The notes under the pieces: generated by a model
Database searches by the model: none
Seen by the model: the letters and a program-made list of their open reading frames with translations, nothing else
What the model was told of the DNA's origin: nothing
Shown: in pieces, positions 43,640 through 51,580 of the stretch
How the letters are laid out: every line of letters begins with the position of its first letter
How positions within the stretch are numbered: the stretch's first letter is position 1
Program-made: the position numbers and the translations under genes
From: Muribaculaceae bacterium
GTDB taxonomy: Bacteria; Pseudomonadota; Alphaproteobacteria; Rs-D84
Reading direction: 5' to 3'
DNA: 64,000 nt
NCBI GenBank assembly: GCA_023665245.1
Contig: JAMPEH010000007.1
Span: 1-64,000, forward strand

Positions 43640-44601
43640 TTGATTTCACCTGCGATAAATTTTTTTACGATGTCCAGTTCTTCGTATGGAAATGGCCGGC
43701 CAGAGTGTCGCGCAAAATCCGGTTTAAATTCATGCCAGTCGCCAAATCGTGTGTTCAGCACTGCGTCGACATTATTCGGTGCCGGGAACATATAACCGCA
43801 AAATTCGATTTGTCCCAATGGGAAAATCCATTCGTGGCGAAATGGTTTACTGTGATAAAAATGCGCGATGCGTTCGGGATATGTTTGCCAGTCGATACCT
43901 TCGAATATATCACCATGGTCGGTGTCTGGCGCTTGCCCGTGCATAATCATATCGTCACGGATTTTATTGTAATTGGGGTATACACGTGGCGCGTTTGGAT
44001 CGTTTTTCTGTTCTGGGGGCATTGATGCGCGGATTTCTGATTCTTGGGTTCGGGCCGCATCCATTGCCGCAATATATTCATCATGAAACGTGCGGTGTTC
44101 ATCGGTCGTTTCCATATGCTTGTAATAATAATCCCATGGGAACAGGTCAACGCAGATGTGCGTGCCAAAAATAACCTTGAATATTCTGCCACTGATGCCC
44201 CATGTGGTACGAAATGCGCCATGATTGAATTTTTCGGTTAATATTGTGATGGCGCGGTCAAAATCATCGCGCATCAGGCAGATATCCGCATCGTCATCCC
44301 ATGGGATAAAACCGCCGGTGCGTGCCGCCCCCAATAAATTACCGTATCCCAAAAAGTATTTAATTCCCGCATCACGCAATACAATATCAATTTGTTTTAA
44401 TAATTGCAGACATCCGTCCTGTTTTAATTTTAAATGGCCCGTCGCCGGGGGCAGGGCACTGCAATCAATCGCCATTGCATACAGGCGGGTCATGTGATTG
44501 CGCAACATAGATACGGAACTGGTTAAATAGTTTAATTTTGCATCAACCGTTTGATAAAAGGTTGATATGTATTTCATTAAATCTTCATTAGTCGGTTGCA
44601 T
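43636..44601 (-). CDS. LicD family phosphotransferase 1
   Basis: A 321-residue LicD-type nucleotidyltransferase-fold enzyme. Diagnostic segments: YFLGYGNLLGAARTGGFIPW, DDDADICLMRDDF with metal-binding acids, ICVDLFPWDYYYK and EFCGYMFPAPNN. LicD enzymes transfer phosphocholine or similar phospho-alcohols from a CDP carrier to surface glycans. TagD overlaps its stop and a cysteine-rich exported protein lies 6 nt upstream. So it may decorate envelope glycans or that protein; the acceptor is unknown. The paralogue at 48166-49122 is closely similar. Confidence 0.85.
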   Translation of the reverse strand: MQPTNEDLMKYISTFYQTVDAKLNYLTSSVSMLRNHMTRLYAMAIDCSALPPATGHLKLKQDGCLQLLKQIDIVLRDAGIKYFLGYGNLLGAARTGGFIPWDDDADICLMRDDFDRAITILTEKFNHGAFRTTWGISGRIFKVIFGTHICVDLFPWDYYYKHMETTDEHRTFHDEYIAAMDAARTQESEIRASMPPEQKNDPNAPRVYPNYNKIRDDMIMHGQAPDTDHGDIFEGIDWQTYPERIAHFYHSKPFRHEWIFPLGQIEFCGYMFPAPNNVDAVLNTRFGDWHEFKPDFARHSGRPFPYEELDIVKKFIAGEIK

Positions 44602-44607
44602 GCGAAA

Positions 44608-45471
44608 TTACATACCATAATAACAGTCGTTTGTTAAGTAAAAAATACCTGTATCGTCCGCATATGGGGCAGAGCCTGGGATATAGCATGCAGTCATATA
44701 GTCGTCGCTATTATTGTATGGTGATGATGCAGATGCATAAGGGCCTTTGTTATATTGGCCATTGAAATGAATGGGGATCCAGAAATCTGCACTGGGGCAC
44801 TGCAAACATGCTCCATATGGATGATCTTCGTCTGCGGCTTCTTGGCTGAGATAGTACCCATTTTGACATTTACACCCCCCGTCAAAAATTCCGTTACCAC
44901 AATTTATAGGTTCTTCTCCGTCATCGCAGATATTGTCGCTTTGACCAAACATGCAGACCTGCCATTCCATTGATGTCATGTCTTCACCATAGTCTTCTGA
45001 TATAGTGGTGTAATATTGTTGCAGTTTGTGGCTGTCTGCTGTACTATCACGGTAAGAACTGCAGACGCTATCAATGTCGGCACAGGTATCTGGGTGTATG
45101 TTCGGGTTTGGTACTATTGGTGCCCAGCCGTATTGTGTACATAGCATATATGCTTCGGGAGCATCCAAAAAGGAGGCTTTAGCTTTGACCCCAGCGGATA
45201 CATTGTATGTAGCGCCACATTCGGTGTTGTCTAATTCTATTCGTACATTAGAACTGGTCGCAACCCAGCTTCGTGCCTGACTTTCCCATGCACTGGGCCT
45301 GTATCCAGTGACAGGAACGCATATATAGCAATCAGCGTTGTTGTCTGCTACGGCTACGAACTGCATCCAGCCAAAGAGTGTTGCGTTTAATTGTGGGGCG
45401 GCCATTGCGGTGCCAATTCTATATGATATCAGCATTGAAATTAACAGATAAAAACGATTTATTTTGGCCAT
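44608..45471 (-). CDS. Cysteine-rich exported protein in LicD operon 1
   Basis: A 287-residue CYY-tail family member with a signal sequence ending near GTAMA. It has NADCYICVPV, CMFGQSDNICDDGEEPINC, GGCKCQNGYYLSQE and ACLQCPSADFW. MTACYIP and a DDTGIFYL block precede the tail NDCYYGM. No catalytic motif. Its stop is 6 nt before licD, so this exported protein and the LicD-TagD pair are one operon. It may be a substrate or binding partner for the decoration enzymes, which is inference. Upstream is a degenerate structured leader. Confidence 0.78.
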   Translation of the reverse strand: MAKINRFYLLISMLISYRIGTAMAAPQLNATLFGWMQFVAVADNNADCYICVPVTGYRPSAWESQARSWVATSSNVRIELDNTECGATYNVSAGVKAKASFLDAPEAYMLCTQYGWAPIVPNPNIHPDTCADIDSVCSSYRDSTADSHKLQQYYTTISEDYGEDMTSMEWQVCMFGQSDNICDDGEEPINCGNGIFDGGCKCQNGYYLSQEAADEDHPYGACLQCPSADFWIPIHFNGQYNKGPYASASSPYNNSDDYMTACYIPGSAPYADDTGIFYLTNDCYYGM

Positions 45472-45494
45472 GGTGCGTACCCTACATTCTGTGT

Positions 45495-45658
45495 TTTTTA
45501 TTAAATCCCGTTCTGGGGAATTTCACACCACAATATGCAGGTGGCACCCGAAAATACAATTCGGTACTCACATTTTTTTTGCGCACTGAATCAAATCATG
45601 CGCACACAGTATATTGCGGGGTTTAGAAGTCCCCAACGCAAACATATTTATTCGCGTC
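45495..45658 (-). ncRNA. Divergent structured leader upstream of LicD operon 1
   Basis: Transcribed leftwards. It retains a GGGG...CCCC hairpin (GGGGACTTCTAAACCCC) followed by GCAATAT, pairing with ATATTGT farther down, plus GCGCA/TGCGC and CCGAA/TTCGG hairpins. I cannot find the loop pseudoknot or a strong terminator, so it is either a degraded copy or a different class. Confidence 0.4.
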
Positions 45659-45664
45659 AAAAAT

Positions 45665-45693
45665 ATTTTATGTAAATGCGTTTTGTAAATCAA
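45665..45693 (-). promoter_or_regulatory. Promoter of LicD operon 1
   Basis: Minus strand TTGATT, 17 nt, TAAAAT. Confidence 0.65.
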
Positions 45694-45801
45694 GAACTTT
45701 TTATGTGGATTTTTTTTGCGCCGTGTCATGTGGCAATAATGGTTTGGAAAAAGTATCTTTTGTGATATAATTTTTATCATTGATAACAAAGGAATACAAT
45801 A

Positions 45802-46287
45802 ATGGCAAAATCTGTAAAATCCAGTGTAAAAAAATCTGTAAAACAATCTGGGGCGCCGACCAGTGTAAAATACACAAATATGTTTGCGGCGTATCGCGCG
45901 TTTTGGACGCGTGGATATACCGAATGGGCGGGGACATCGTCGTGTTCTGAATATTGGTGGGCGGCATTGGCAAATGCATTGGTTATCATGATTTTGATTG
46001 GATTTTATTGGTGGATGGCGTCGATTGTTGTGACAAATATTGATTTATTTGCGTTGTTTGCCGTGTCCAGTGGTATTGGATTGCTGTATTGTCTGGCGGC
46101 ATTGATTCCGTCGATATCAATGATAAATCGTCGTTTGCATGATGGGGGATTTTCATCGTGGTGGATGCTGTTGTATGTGGCGGGTTTCATTCCGTATATA
46201 AAGTATCCAGCCGGTATCGTGATGTTGGTATTAATGTTAATGCCGACCAAGGTTGAAAACAACCCGTATCATGGGTTTAATAAATAG
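45802..46287 (+). CDS. DUF805 membrane protein
   Basis: A 161-residue inner-membrane protein with a basic N-terminal tail. DUF805 marks are FWTRGYTEWAGTSSCSEYWW near residue 40, four hydrophobic helices and NRRLHDGGFSSWWML near 110. The family is widespread and uncharacterised. AAAGGAATACAATA precedes the ATG. It is divergent from the cysteine-rich LicD operon. Confidence 0.88.
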   Translation: MAKSVKSSVKKSVKQSGAPTSVKYTNMFAAYRAFWTRGYTEWAGTSSCSEYWWAALANALVIMILIGFYWWMASIVVTNIDLFALFAVSSGIGLLYCLAALIPSISMINRRLHDGGFSSWWMLLYVAGFIPYIKYPAGIVMLVLMLMPTKVENNPYHGFNK

Positions 46288-46306
46288 TTTGTTTTATTTT
46301 ACGCAC

Positions 46307-46405
46307 CGTCATGCCGTTGCAGAACGGCATCCAGTGTGTTCTGAATTCCCCTAGTGCTAGGATAGTTGGGGAACACAGTAGACCCCGTTCTTCAACGGGG
46401 TGACG
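46307..46405. repeat. R1 palindromic repeat
   Basis: A full copy, CGTCATGCCGTTGCAG...GTGTTCTGAATTCCCC TAGTGCTAGG...GGGGTGACGG, between DUF805 and rpsF. The rest of the gap shows no gene. Confidence 0.8.
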
Positions 46406-46511
46406 GTAAAACTCAATAAAAGACTTGATTTTATTAAAAAAAACGTCATAATTGGTGGCGTTCCTGCTGGCGACATGGGGTCGTCGGCTGATTAAACCAA
46501 AGGACCTTTAT

Positions 46512-46850
46512 ATGGCTTTTTATGAAAGTGTCTTGGTGTTCCGCCAGGACTTGACCGAACCGCAGGTTAAAGAAAAAGCGGCTAAATTCGCGTCTATTAT
46601 CAAAGAATTAGGCGGCGATGTAAAATCAACTGAATTTTGGGGCTTAAAGAACTTGGCCTATATTATTCGTAAAAATCGCAAGGCGCACTATGTCATGATG
46701 AACATTGAATTGGATGGTGCCCAGATTACAGAATTGGAACGTCGCGCACGTATCGACGAAGACGTTATCCGTTTCTTGAACGTTCGTGTTGACGAATTGT
46801 CCACAACACCGTCTATCATGATGAAAAAGAATACCGAGGAGGCAGAATAA
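46512..46850 (+). CDS. rpsF: 30S ribosomal protein S6
   Basis: A 112-residue S6. [49 protein letters not shown] and the [12 protein letters not shown] end are typical. AAAGGACC precedes the ATG at 46512; the frame upstream is unsupported. The stop overlaps the rpsR start by one base (TAATG). Confidence 0.96.
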   Translation: MAFYESVLVFRQDLTEPQVKEKAAKFASIIKELGGDVKSTEFWGLKNLAYIIRKNRKAHYVMMNIELDGAQITELERRARIDEDVIRFLNVRVDELSTTPSIMMKKNTEEAE

Positions 46851-47077
46851 TGGCAGTTCGTGCAGCAATTTATCGTAAAAAATCAAACCCTTTAAAGGGC
46901 AAGACTATTGATTACAAAGACGTAAAGACATTGGGACATTATATCACAGAACGTGGTAAAATTGTGCCGTCGCGTATCAGTGGCGTATCCCAGAAAGATC
47001 AACGTGCATTGGCAACCGCCATCAAACGTGCACGGCATTTGGGGTTATTACCATTTGTTCGCAACAATTTGGGTTAA
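46850..47077 (+). CDS. rpsR: 30S ribosomal protein S18
   Basis: A 75-residue S18 that pairs with S6 on the platform of the 30S subunit. [33 protein letters not shown] and [12 protein letters not shown] are diagnostic. Its ATG overlaps the rpsF stop. rplI follows after 209 nt, keeping the rpsF-rpsR-rplI order. Confidence 0.96.
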   Translation: MAVRAAIYRKKSNPLKGKTIDYKDVKTLGHYITERGKIVPSRISGVSQKDQRALATAIKRARHLGLLPFVRNNLG

Positions 47078-47108
47078 AAATTAAATATAACGCACCATCT
47101 GTGCGCGT

Positions 47109-47150
47109 TGTGGATGGCTCATGTAGGGCTACTACACTACGCCATCCACA
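47109..47150 (+). promoter_or_regulatory. Hairpin in the rpsR-rplI spacer
   Basis: A perfect TGTGGATGGC/GCCATCCACA stem with a 22-nt loop. It lies 137 nt before rplI and has no T-run, so it is more likely a processing or regulatory hairpin than a terminator. Confidence 0.5.
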
Positions 47151-47286
47151 CCACGTACATCTGGCACGTTTTCTTTAATTTTTGGAAAAACAACAAACAT
47201 TTGGGATTTTTCCCTAACTTTAACCCCCTTCGCCCGTGCTGGCGCAGGGCACTTCCCCAAAGGGGCAGAATAAAAGGACAGATAAA

Positions 47287-47874
47287 ATGAAAGTTATTTT
47301 GACAGAAAAGATTACAAAACTGGGTAATATCGGCGATACAGTCGAAGTAAAAACGGGTTTCGCACGTAATTACCTGTTGCCGAATAACAAGGCAATGCGT
47401 TGGACACGTGAAAATGTTGCATTGTTCGAAGCACAAAAGGCAGAATTGCAGGCGCGTCAGGAAAAAGCACGTGCAACAGCAGAATCGTTTGTTGATGCGG
47501 TAAAGAACGCAAAACTGCACATGATTCGTCAGGCAGGTGATACCGGTCAACTGTATGGTTCTGTATCATCCCGCGATATCGCACGTATGCTGAAAGAAAT
47601 TGCCGGTGTTTCAGTCGAATCGGCCCAGGTTATGTTGGGCAGCCCGATTAAATCTATCGGTGCATTTGACACAAAAATCGCATTGCATCCAGATGTTATC
47701 GTTCCGGTCAAGGTTTATGTTGCCCAGACCCAAGACGAAATTAATGCATTGGTTGCAGGCAAGGTTCTGACATTTGGCACCAAAAAGGTTGAAGAAGAGC
47801 CAGCAACAGAAGAAGTTGCAGAAGCACCAGTTGCAGATGCCGCAGAAGAAGCTGTTGCTGCCGAAGCGGAATAA
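47287..47874 (+). CDS. rplI: 50S ribosomal protein L9
   Basis: A 195-residue L9. The N-domain is MKVILTEKITKLGNIGDTVE, with GFARNYLLPNNKA. A long connecting helix leads to the C-domain (GQLYGSVSSRDIARML). It ends in an acidic Ala/Glu tail of about 35 residues (PATEEVAEAPVADAAEEAVA), longer than E. coli L9 (149). AAAAGGAC precedes the ATG at 47287. Confidence 0.96.
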   Translation: MKVILTEKITKLGNIGDTVEVKTGFARNYLLPNNKAMRWTRENVALFEAQKAELQARQEKARATAESFVDAVKNAKLHMIRQAGDTGQLYGSVSSRDIARMLKEIAGVSVESAQVMLGSPIKSIGAFDTKIALHPDVIVPVKVYVAQTQDEINALVAGKVLTFGTKKVEEEPATEEVAEAPVADAAEEAVAAEAE

Positions 47875-47890
47875 TACATTGTTATTGTGT

Positions 47891-47922
47891 AAAAATCCCC
47901 GCCAATCGGTGGGGATTTTTTT
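47891..47922 (+). terminator. Terminator of ribosomal operon
   Basis: AAATCCCC-GCCAATCGGT-GGGGATTT with a T7 tail. Confidence 0.88.
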
Positions 47923-47960
47923 GTTATAAATATTGATGTCTTGGTGGTGTTTAACATCAT

Positions 47961-48089
47961 TGTCATTGCGAGCAAGCGCTAGCGCAGCGTGGCAATCCAT
48001 AAATAAAGTGGCAAATTGCATTAATAGACTGGATTGCCACGTCGTTATTGCAACGATTACATCGCTGACAATAACTCCTCGCAATGACA
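47961..48089. repeat. R2 palindromic repeat adjoining broken tagD
   Basis: A full R2 element (TGTCATTGCGAGC...GTGGCAATCCATAAATAAAG...ATTGCCACGTCG...CTCCTCGCAATGACA). It lies about 30 bp beyond the truncation point of the second tagD copy. Confidence 0.8.
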
Positions 48090-48120
48090 AAGAGTCTAGG
48101 AAGTGCTGGCTTGCGCACTG

Positions 48121-48169
48121 GCCCCCAGTGAAATGTATCAAATGTGCCGTATGTCAGGATTCGTGTCAT
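48121..48169 (-). pseudogene. Truncated tagD copy
   Basis: The first 16 codons (MTRILTYGTFDTFHWG) are nearly identical at DNA level to the tagD gene at 43639, including the 4-bp overlap with licD. Identity ends at position 48121, after which the frame runs into noncoding and R2 repeat sequence. The HxGH motif is cut, so no enzyme can be made. Confidence 0.85.
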
Positions 48170-49122
48170 TTGATTTCACCTGCGATAAACTTTTTGACCA
48201 GTTCTAATTCTTCGTATTCAAATGGCATTGATGTGTGTCGCGCAAAGTCTGGACGATATTCATGCCAGTCGCCAAATCGTGTGGTCAGTACTGCATCAAT
48301 ATTATTTGGCGCAGGGAACATATGTCCGCAAAATTCGATTTGACCCAATGGGAAAATCCATTCGTAGCGGAACGGTTTATGATGAAAGAAATGCGCCATG
48401 CGTTCAGGATATGTTTGCCAGTCGATGCCTTCGAATATATCACCGGTTTGGTAGTCTGGGGCGTTGCCATCCATTATTATATCGTCACGTATGTCACAGT
48501 AATTATCGTGTGTGGATTGAACAATGGCGTTCGGATTTTGGGTCAGTAGTTGTTGGTCTGATTCCAATTGGCGTGCGGTATTCATTGCACGAATATATTT
48601 GTCGATAAATTCATCACGCATGGTACGGGTGGTCATGCGTTTGTAATAATAATCCCATGGAAACAAATCGATACAGATTTTATTTGTAAATAAAACCTTG
48701 AATATGCCACCGCTGATACCCCATTTGGTGTAAAATTCACCGTGGTTGAATTTTTCAGTCAATACAGTGACCGCGCGATTAAAATCATCACGCATCAGGC
48801 AGATATCAACATCATCGTCCCATGGGATAAATTCGCCGGTGCGTGCCGCCCCCAATAAATTACCGTATCCCAAGAAGTATTTAATTCCTGCATCGCGCAA
48901 CACGGTATCCACCATTTTTAACAGGGTCAATGCCCCCAATTGTTTCAGGCGCAAATGCCCTGTCGCACGTGGAAAATTACAGTCCCCACGCAATACGTAT
49001 AACCGCGTAATATGATTTTTCAGCATGTTTACGCACCCCGTTAGATGATTTAACTTGGTATCTGTGGTGCGATAAAATTCTGATACATAGTCAAATAAGT
49101 CTGATGATGTTATGTCTTGCAT
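48166..49122 (-). CDS. LicD family phosphotransferase 2
   Basis: A 318-residue paralogue of the LicD enzyme at 43636-44601, with the same YFLGYGNLLGAARTG segment, WDDDVDICLMRDDF metal motif, ICIDLFPWDYYYKRM, and EFCGHMFPAPNN. Its TagD partner is truncated, so it would rely on the CDP-alcohol made by the intact copy or another source. A cysteine-rich exported protein gene lies 6 nt upstream in one operon. The whole module looks like a duplicate of the first, 4.5 kb away, same strand. Confidence 0.85.
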   Translation of the reverse strand: MQDITSSDLFDYVSEFYRTTDTKLNHLTGCVNMLKNHITRLYVLRGDCNFPRATGHLRLKQLGALTLLKMVDTVLRDAGIKYFLGYGNLLGAARTGEFIPWDDDVDICLMRDDFNRAVTVLTEKFNHGEFYTKWGISGGIFKVLFTNKICIDLFPWDYYYKRMTTRTMRDEFIDKYIRAMNTARQLESDQQLLTQNPNAIVQSTHDNYCDIRDDIIMDGNAPDYQTGDIFEGIDWQTYPERMAHFFHHKPFRYEWIFPLGQIEFCGHMFPAPNNIDAVLTTRFGDWHEYRPDFARHTSMPFEYEELELVKKFIAGEIK

Positions 49123-49128
49123 TTTTTA

Positions 49129-49791
49129 TTAACTCCAATAACAATCTGATGTCAGTAAATATGACCCCGTGCCATCAATGTATGGGCCGGAATCTGTTAT
49201 AAAGCATGCGGTGCGTGATGTGTGTGTGCCTTGGTCGCTGGATGCAATGGCGGTTGTACTGGGTGCATTTTTGTAATAGTGTTCACTGGCAGGGCACAGA
49301 TTGCATGCACCAAATGTGCCATAGTATCCACTGTCGCAATATGCGCGGTCGAATCCGTTACTGCACCATGAACCGGCGTCGGCATCTGAATCAAAATCGC
49401 CACAACAATTGATAATGTGGCCATGATATCCATCGGATTTATCAGCACATGTGACGGGTGTGTCTGGTGCGGATGTTAATTCCCAACCGCTTTCTGTGCA
49501 TTTGTAATATTTGCCGTCGTATAATATCGGTGTGTCACCTGAATTGCGTATGTATGTTTTACACCATACTTCAGCATCATTATGGTCACTGCATTGACCG
49601 GCTATGATATCTTGGTGTCGTTCATAGGCATTTGTACCCGAGGTATACGGATTGCAGGTATAGCATGTACGTGTCGTATCGGTGTCGCAAAAGCCACTAA
49701 GGCCATATTGCGAACCATATACTGATTTTGTCGTGACATTTGATAAAATTAATGTTGCGATAAAAATGTAGAATCTGTGTTGTTGTGCCAT
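49129..49791 (-). CDS. Cysteine-rich exported protein in LicD operon 2
   Basis: A 220-residue CYY-tail family member. An uncleaved or cleaved N-terminal hydrophobic segment (FYIFIATLILSNVTTKSVYG) precedes RTCYTCNPYTSG, IINCCGDFDSDAD, CDSGYYGTFGACNLCP, RTACFIT and the tail TSDCYWS. Start at 49791 after GGGGGA; the TTG 12 nt earlier is less likely. 6 nt upstream of licD 2. A T-rich double hairpin region lies directly upstream rather than a full leader element. Function unknown. Confidence 0.77.
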   Translation of the reverse strand: MAQQHRFYIFIATLILSNVTTKSVYGSQYGLSGFCDTDTTRTCYTCNPYTSGTNAYERHQDIIAGQCSDHNDAEVWCKTYIRNSGDTPILYDGKYYKCTESGWELTSAPDTPVTCADKSDGYHGHIINCCGDFDSDADAGSWCSNGFDRAYCDSGYYGTFGACNLCPASEHYYKNAPSTTAIASSDQGTHTSRTACFITDSGPYIDGTGSYLLTSDCYWS

Positions 49792-49812
49792 TGTTTCCCC
49801 CAAATGTTGTTG

Positions 49813-49836
49813 TAAAAAAAACGAACGTTTTTTTTG
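49813..49836. terminator. A/T hairpin before cysteine-rich gene
   Basis: AAAAAAAC-GAAC-GTTTTTTTT hairpin 22 nt upstream of the ATG at 49791, in the position where the structured leaders have their terminator. Confidence 0.55.
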
Positions 49837-49898
49837 ACCTGTTTTTTGGGTTGACTTTGTCGCGGAAATGTCGCTAGAATCCAGACCGTACTGGGGGA

Positions 49899-49919
49899 CA
49901 AAAAAACGTTCGTTTTTTG
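49899..49919 (-). terminator. Terminator after cysteine-rich gene 49985
   Basis: AAAAAAC-GAAC-GTTTTTT on the minus strand; a second copy of the same hairpin stands at 49813. On the plus strand a TTGACT-18 nt-TAGAAT promoter-like pair lies at 49852-49881. Confidence 0.5.
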
Positions 49920-49984
49920 TGCCACGTTGTTTTTATGTAAAACACATTGTTTTTACGACAAAATACACCGAATGTTTTATTGAT

Positions 49985-50758
49985 TTATCCATAGAAACAA
50001 TCGTTTACAAAATGATATACGCCGGTGCCATCAATGTATCCGACACCACTCGAACCACCAACTGCAGATATATAACATTCGCTGATTGAATCTGCACCTT
50101 TATCTTCTGTTAAACCCTTGAATTTTTGACCGGTGCTGGTGATTGTGCCATTTGTGTTTTTCTGGGCCATTGGGTCGGGACTGCTGGGGCATGGGGTGCA
50201 TGTGATTGGTGTGCCTTCGCCATCTTGGTGGCCATAGTAATTTTTTGCGCATTGATATCTGGTTGTTGCCATGCAAGAGCTGCTATATGTGTCATGTTTT
50301 TCGCACCATCTGGCGGTCATTACCTCTGTGGTATCGTTATATTTTGACCATCCTGATGATTTACATGTGTTGGCATCGCATGTAGAGGGAACCATGGTGG
50401 TGTGGACCCAACCACTGCCGGCCTCGTCACAAACATAATAGCCCCCATCTGCGTGTTCTATGAGTGAGACATTAAAATAGTCCCCTGATTTATAATTTTG
50501 GTGACCAGCACTGCCACATGCTTTATTTGGACGACATAAATCTTGCCCGCCATTACCACATATTGCACATGGGCTATCGTCGGTTATTGTGCCACAAAAA
50601 CTGCTGCTAAATCCAACTTCTATCAAAGTCTCATTATAATATGTCCCATATCCGTCCCGGATACCCATTGCGCATACCAGTGCGGTAATCAGGATATAAA
50701 ACCTGCGCTGGCGTGTGGGGGTGCCTGATGTGGGGCGGTTAATATAAATGTTTCTCAT
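49985..50758 (-). CDS. Cysteine-rich exported protein (CYY-tail family)
   Basis: A 257-residue member. A basic N-terminus (RPTSGTPTRQRRF) leads into a hydrophobic segment (YILITALVCAMGI). The mature part has CAICGNGGQDLC, the motif CAKNYYGHQ...TCTPCPSS, ISECYIS and the tail NDCFYG. AAGGAGG precedes the ATG. It follows a type A leader and is the first gene of a run that continues with the second cysteine-rich-LicD set. Predicted exported and disulfide-bonded; function unknown. Confidence 0.77.
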   Translation of the reverse strand: MRNIYINRPTSGTPTRQRRFYILITALVCAMGIRDGYGTYYNETLIEVGFSSSFCGTITDDSPCAICGNGGQDLCRPNKACGSAGHQNYKSGDYFNVSLIEHADGGYYVCDEAGSGWVHTTMVPSTCDANTCKSSGWSKYNDTTEVMTARWCEKHDTYSSSCMATTRYQCAKNYYGHQDGEGTPITCTPCPSSPDPMAQKNTNGTITSTGQKFKGLTEDKGADSISECYISAVGGSSGVGYIDGTGVYHFVNDCFYG

Positions 50759-50786
50759 TCAAAGCCTCCTTGTTTTTCTGCGAATG

Positions 50787-50975
50787 AAAAAACCGCTGAA
50801 AAAAATCTCAGACGGTTGGAGGCTAGAAACTATCTTATAAAATAGCGGGCTTATTCAAAATATTCACCGCCCTCCAACCAATATATGATTGGAGATGTTT
50901 TGCATGCTACTGCGATGCAGCACGTTATAAGAGAGGTTTCTAGTCCTCGTCCCCAGAACACCTGGGAACAGGTTT
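50787..50975 (-). ncRNA. Structured leader RNA, type A, copy 3
   Basis: Transcribed leftwards from a TATACT box at 50982-50987. The GAGG/CCTC hairpin loop CTAGAAA (complement of 50937-50943) pairs with TTTCTAG (50823-50829). GGTTGGAGG pairs with CCTCCAACC (50871-50879 with 50814-50822). The GTGAATATTTTGAATAAGC element is present in a GCGG/CCGC stem. The terminator ACCGTCTGA/TTCAGCGGT with T6 ends at 50787. The SD AAGGAGG lies downstream. Confidence 0.8.
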
Positions 50976-51113
50976 AAGGATAGTATAAAAAAGTTTTATA
51001 GTAAAATAAAAAATCTACCAATAGTGGATTTTGTTGGTGTTGGTGGAGGTGTGGGTGACAAAAGGAACAAGGTTTAGTGCCGGTGTCGTTAATTGCCATC
51101 GCCCTTATCGGGT

Positions 51114-51186
51114 CCCACAAAATTGTTAAATTTTGTGGGTGATATTGCGGGGGCTGGCACACGTAGTGTGACTGGGGGTGGCTATT
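51114..51186. repeat. R4 hairpin and inverted 40-bp repeat
   Basis: CCCACAAAAT/ATTTTGTGGG hairpin (51114-51139) followed by a segment (51146-51186) matching 37054-37097 in inverted orientation. This lies in an 800-base gap without a gene. An R1 end piece (about 51215-51250) follows. Confidence 0.7.
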
Positions 51187-51307
51187 AAATTTGCAAAATT
51201 TGATAATAGGCTGCGCGGCACTGGGCACCGGCCTTCGCCGGTGTGACGACGGGGATTAAGTGTATTTTGTAATCATGACATTTGGGGGCTAGACTTTTAT
51301 TTTGTAA

Positions 51308-51446
51308 CGTCATGCCGACGTAGGTCGGCATCCACTGGGTTCTGTATAATTCCTGGTACTAGGATAGTCGAGGAACACAGTAGGCACTGTCCTTGTATCA
51401 CCCACAAAATTTAACAATTTTGCGGGGCCCGAACGTCGGTGTGACG
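51308..51446. repeat. R1 element carrying an inserted R4 hairpin
   Basis: An R1 element (CGTCATGCCGACG...GTGTTCTGTATAATTCC TGGTACTAGG...GTGTGACGG) interrupted at about 51397-51430 by a CCCACAAAAT/ATTTTGCGGG hairpin. The remaining bases to 51580 show no gene. Confidence 0.7.
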
Positions 51447-51580
51447 GATATCTTTGTATTAGGTGCCTTGCTATAAAACGAGTCATTCCGTGGCTTGACC
51501 CCGGAAACCGGGTCATAAAGTCTCACTCCTGCCTAGCGCAGGAGTGATAAAAGGTGCAAGGTTATAAATGTGTGTATTGC

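Noticed and set aside
47963..48120. Extension of the second tagD frame as a new short protein
   Set aside because: After 16 codons the frame runs into noncoding and R2 repeat DNA; the start is kept only because of the duplication.
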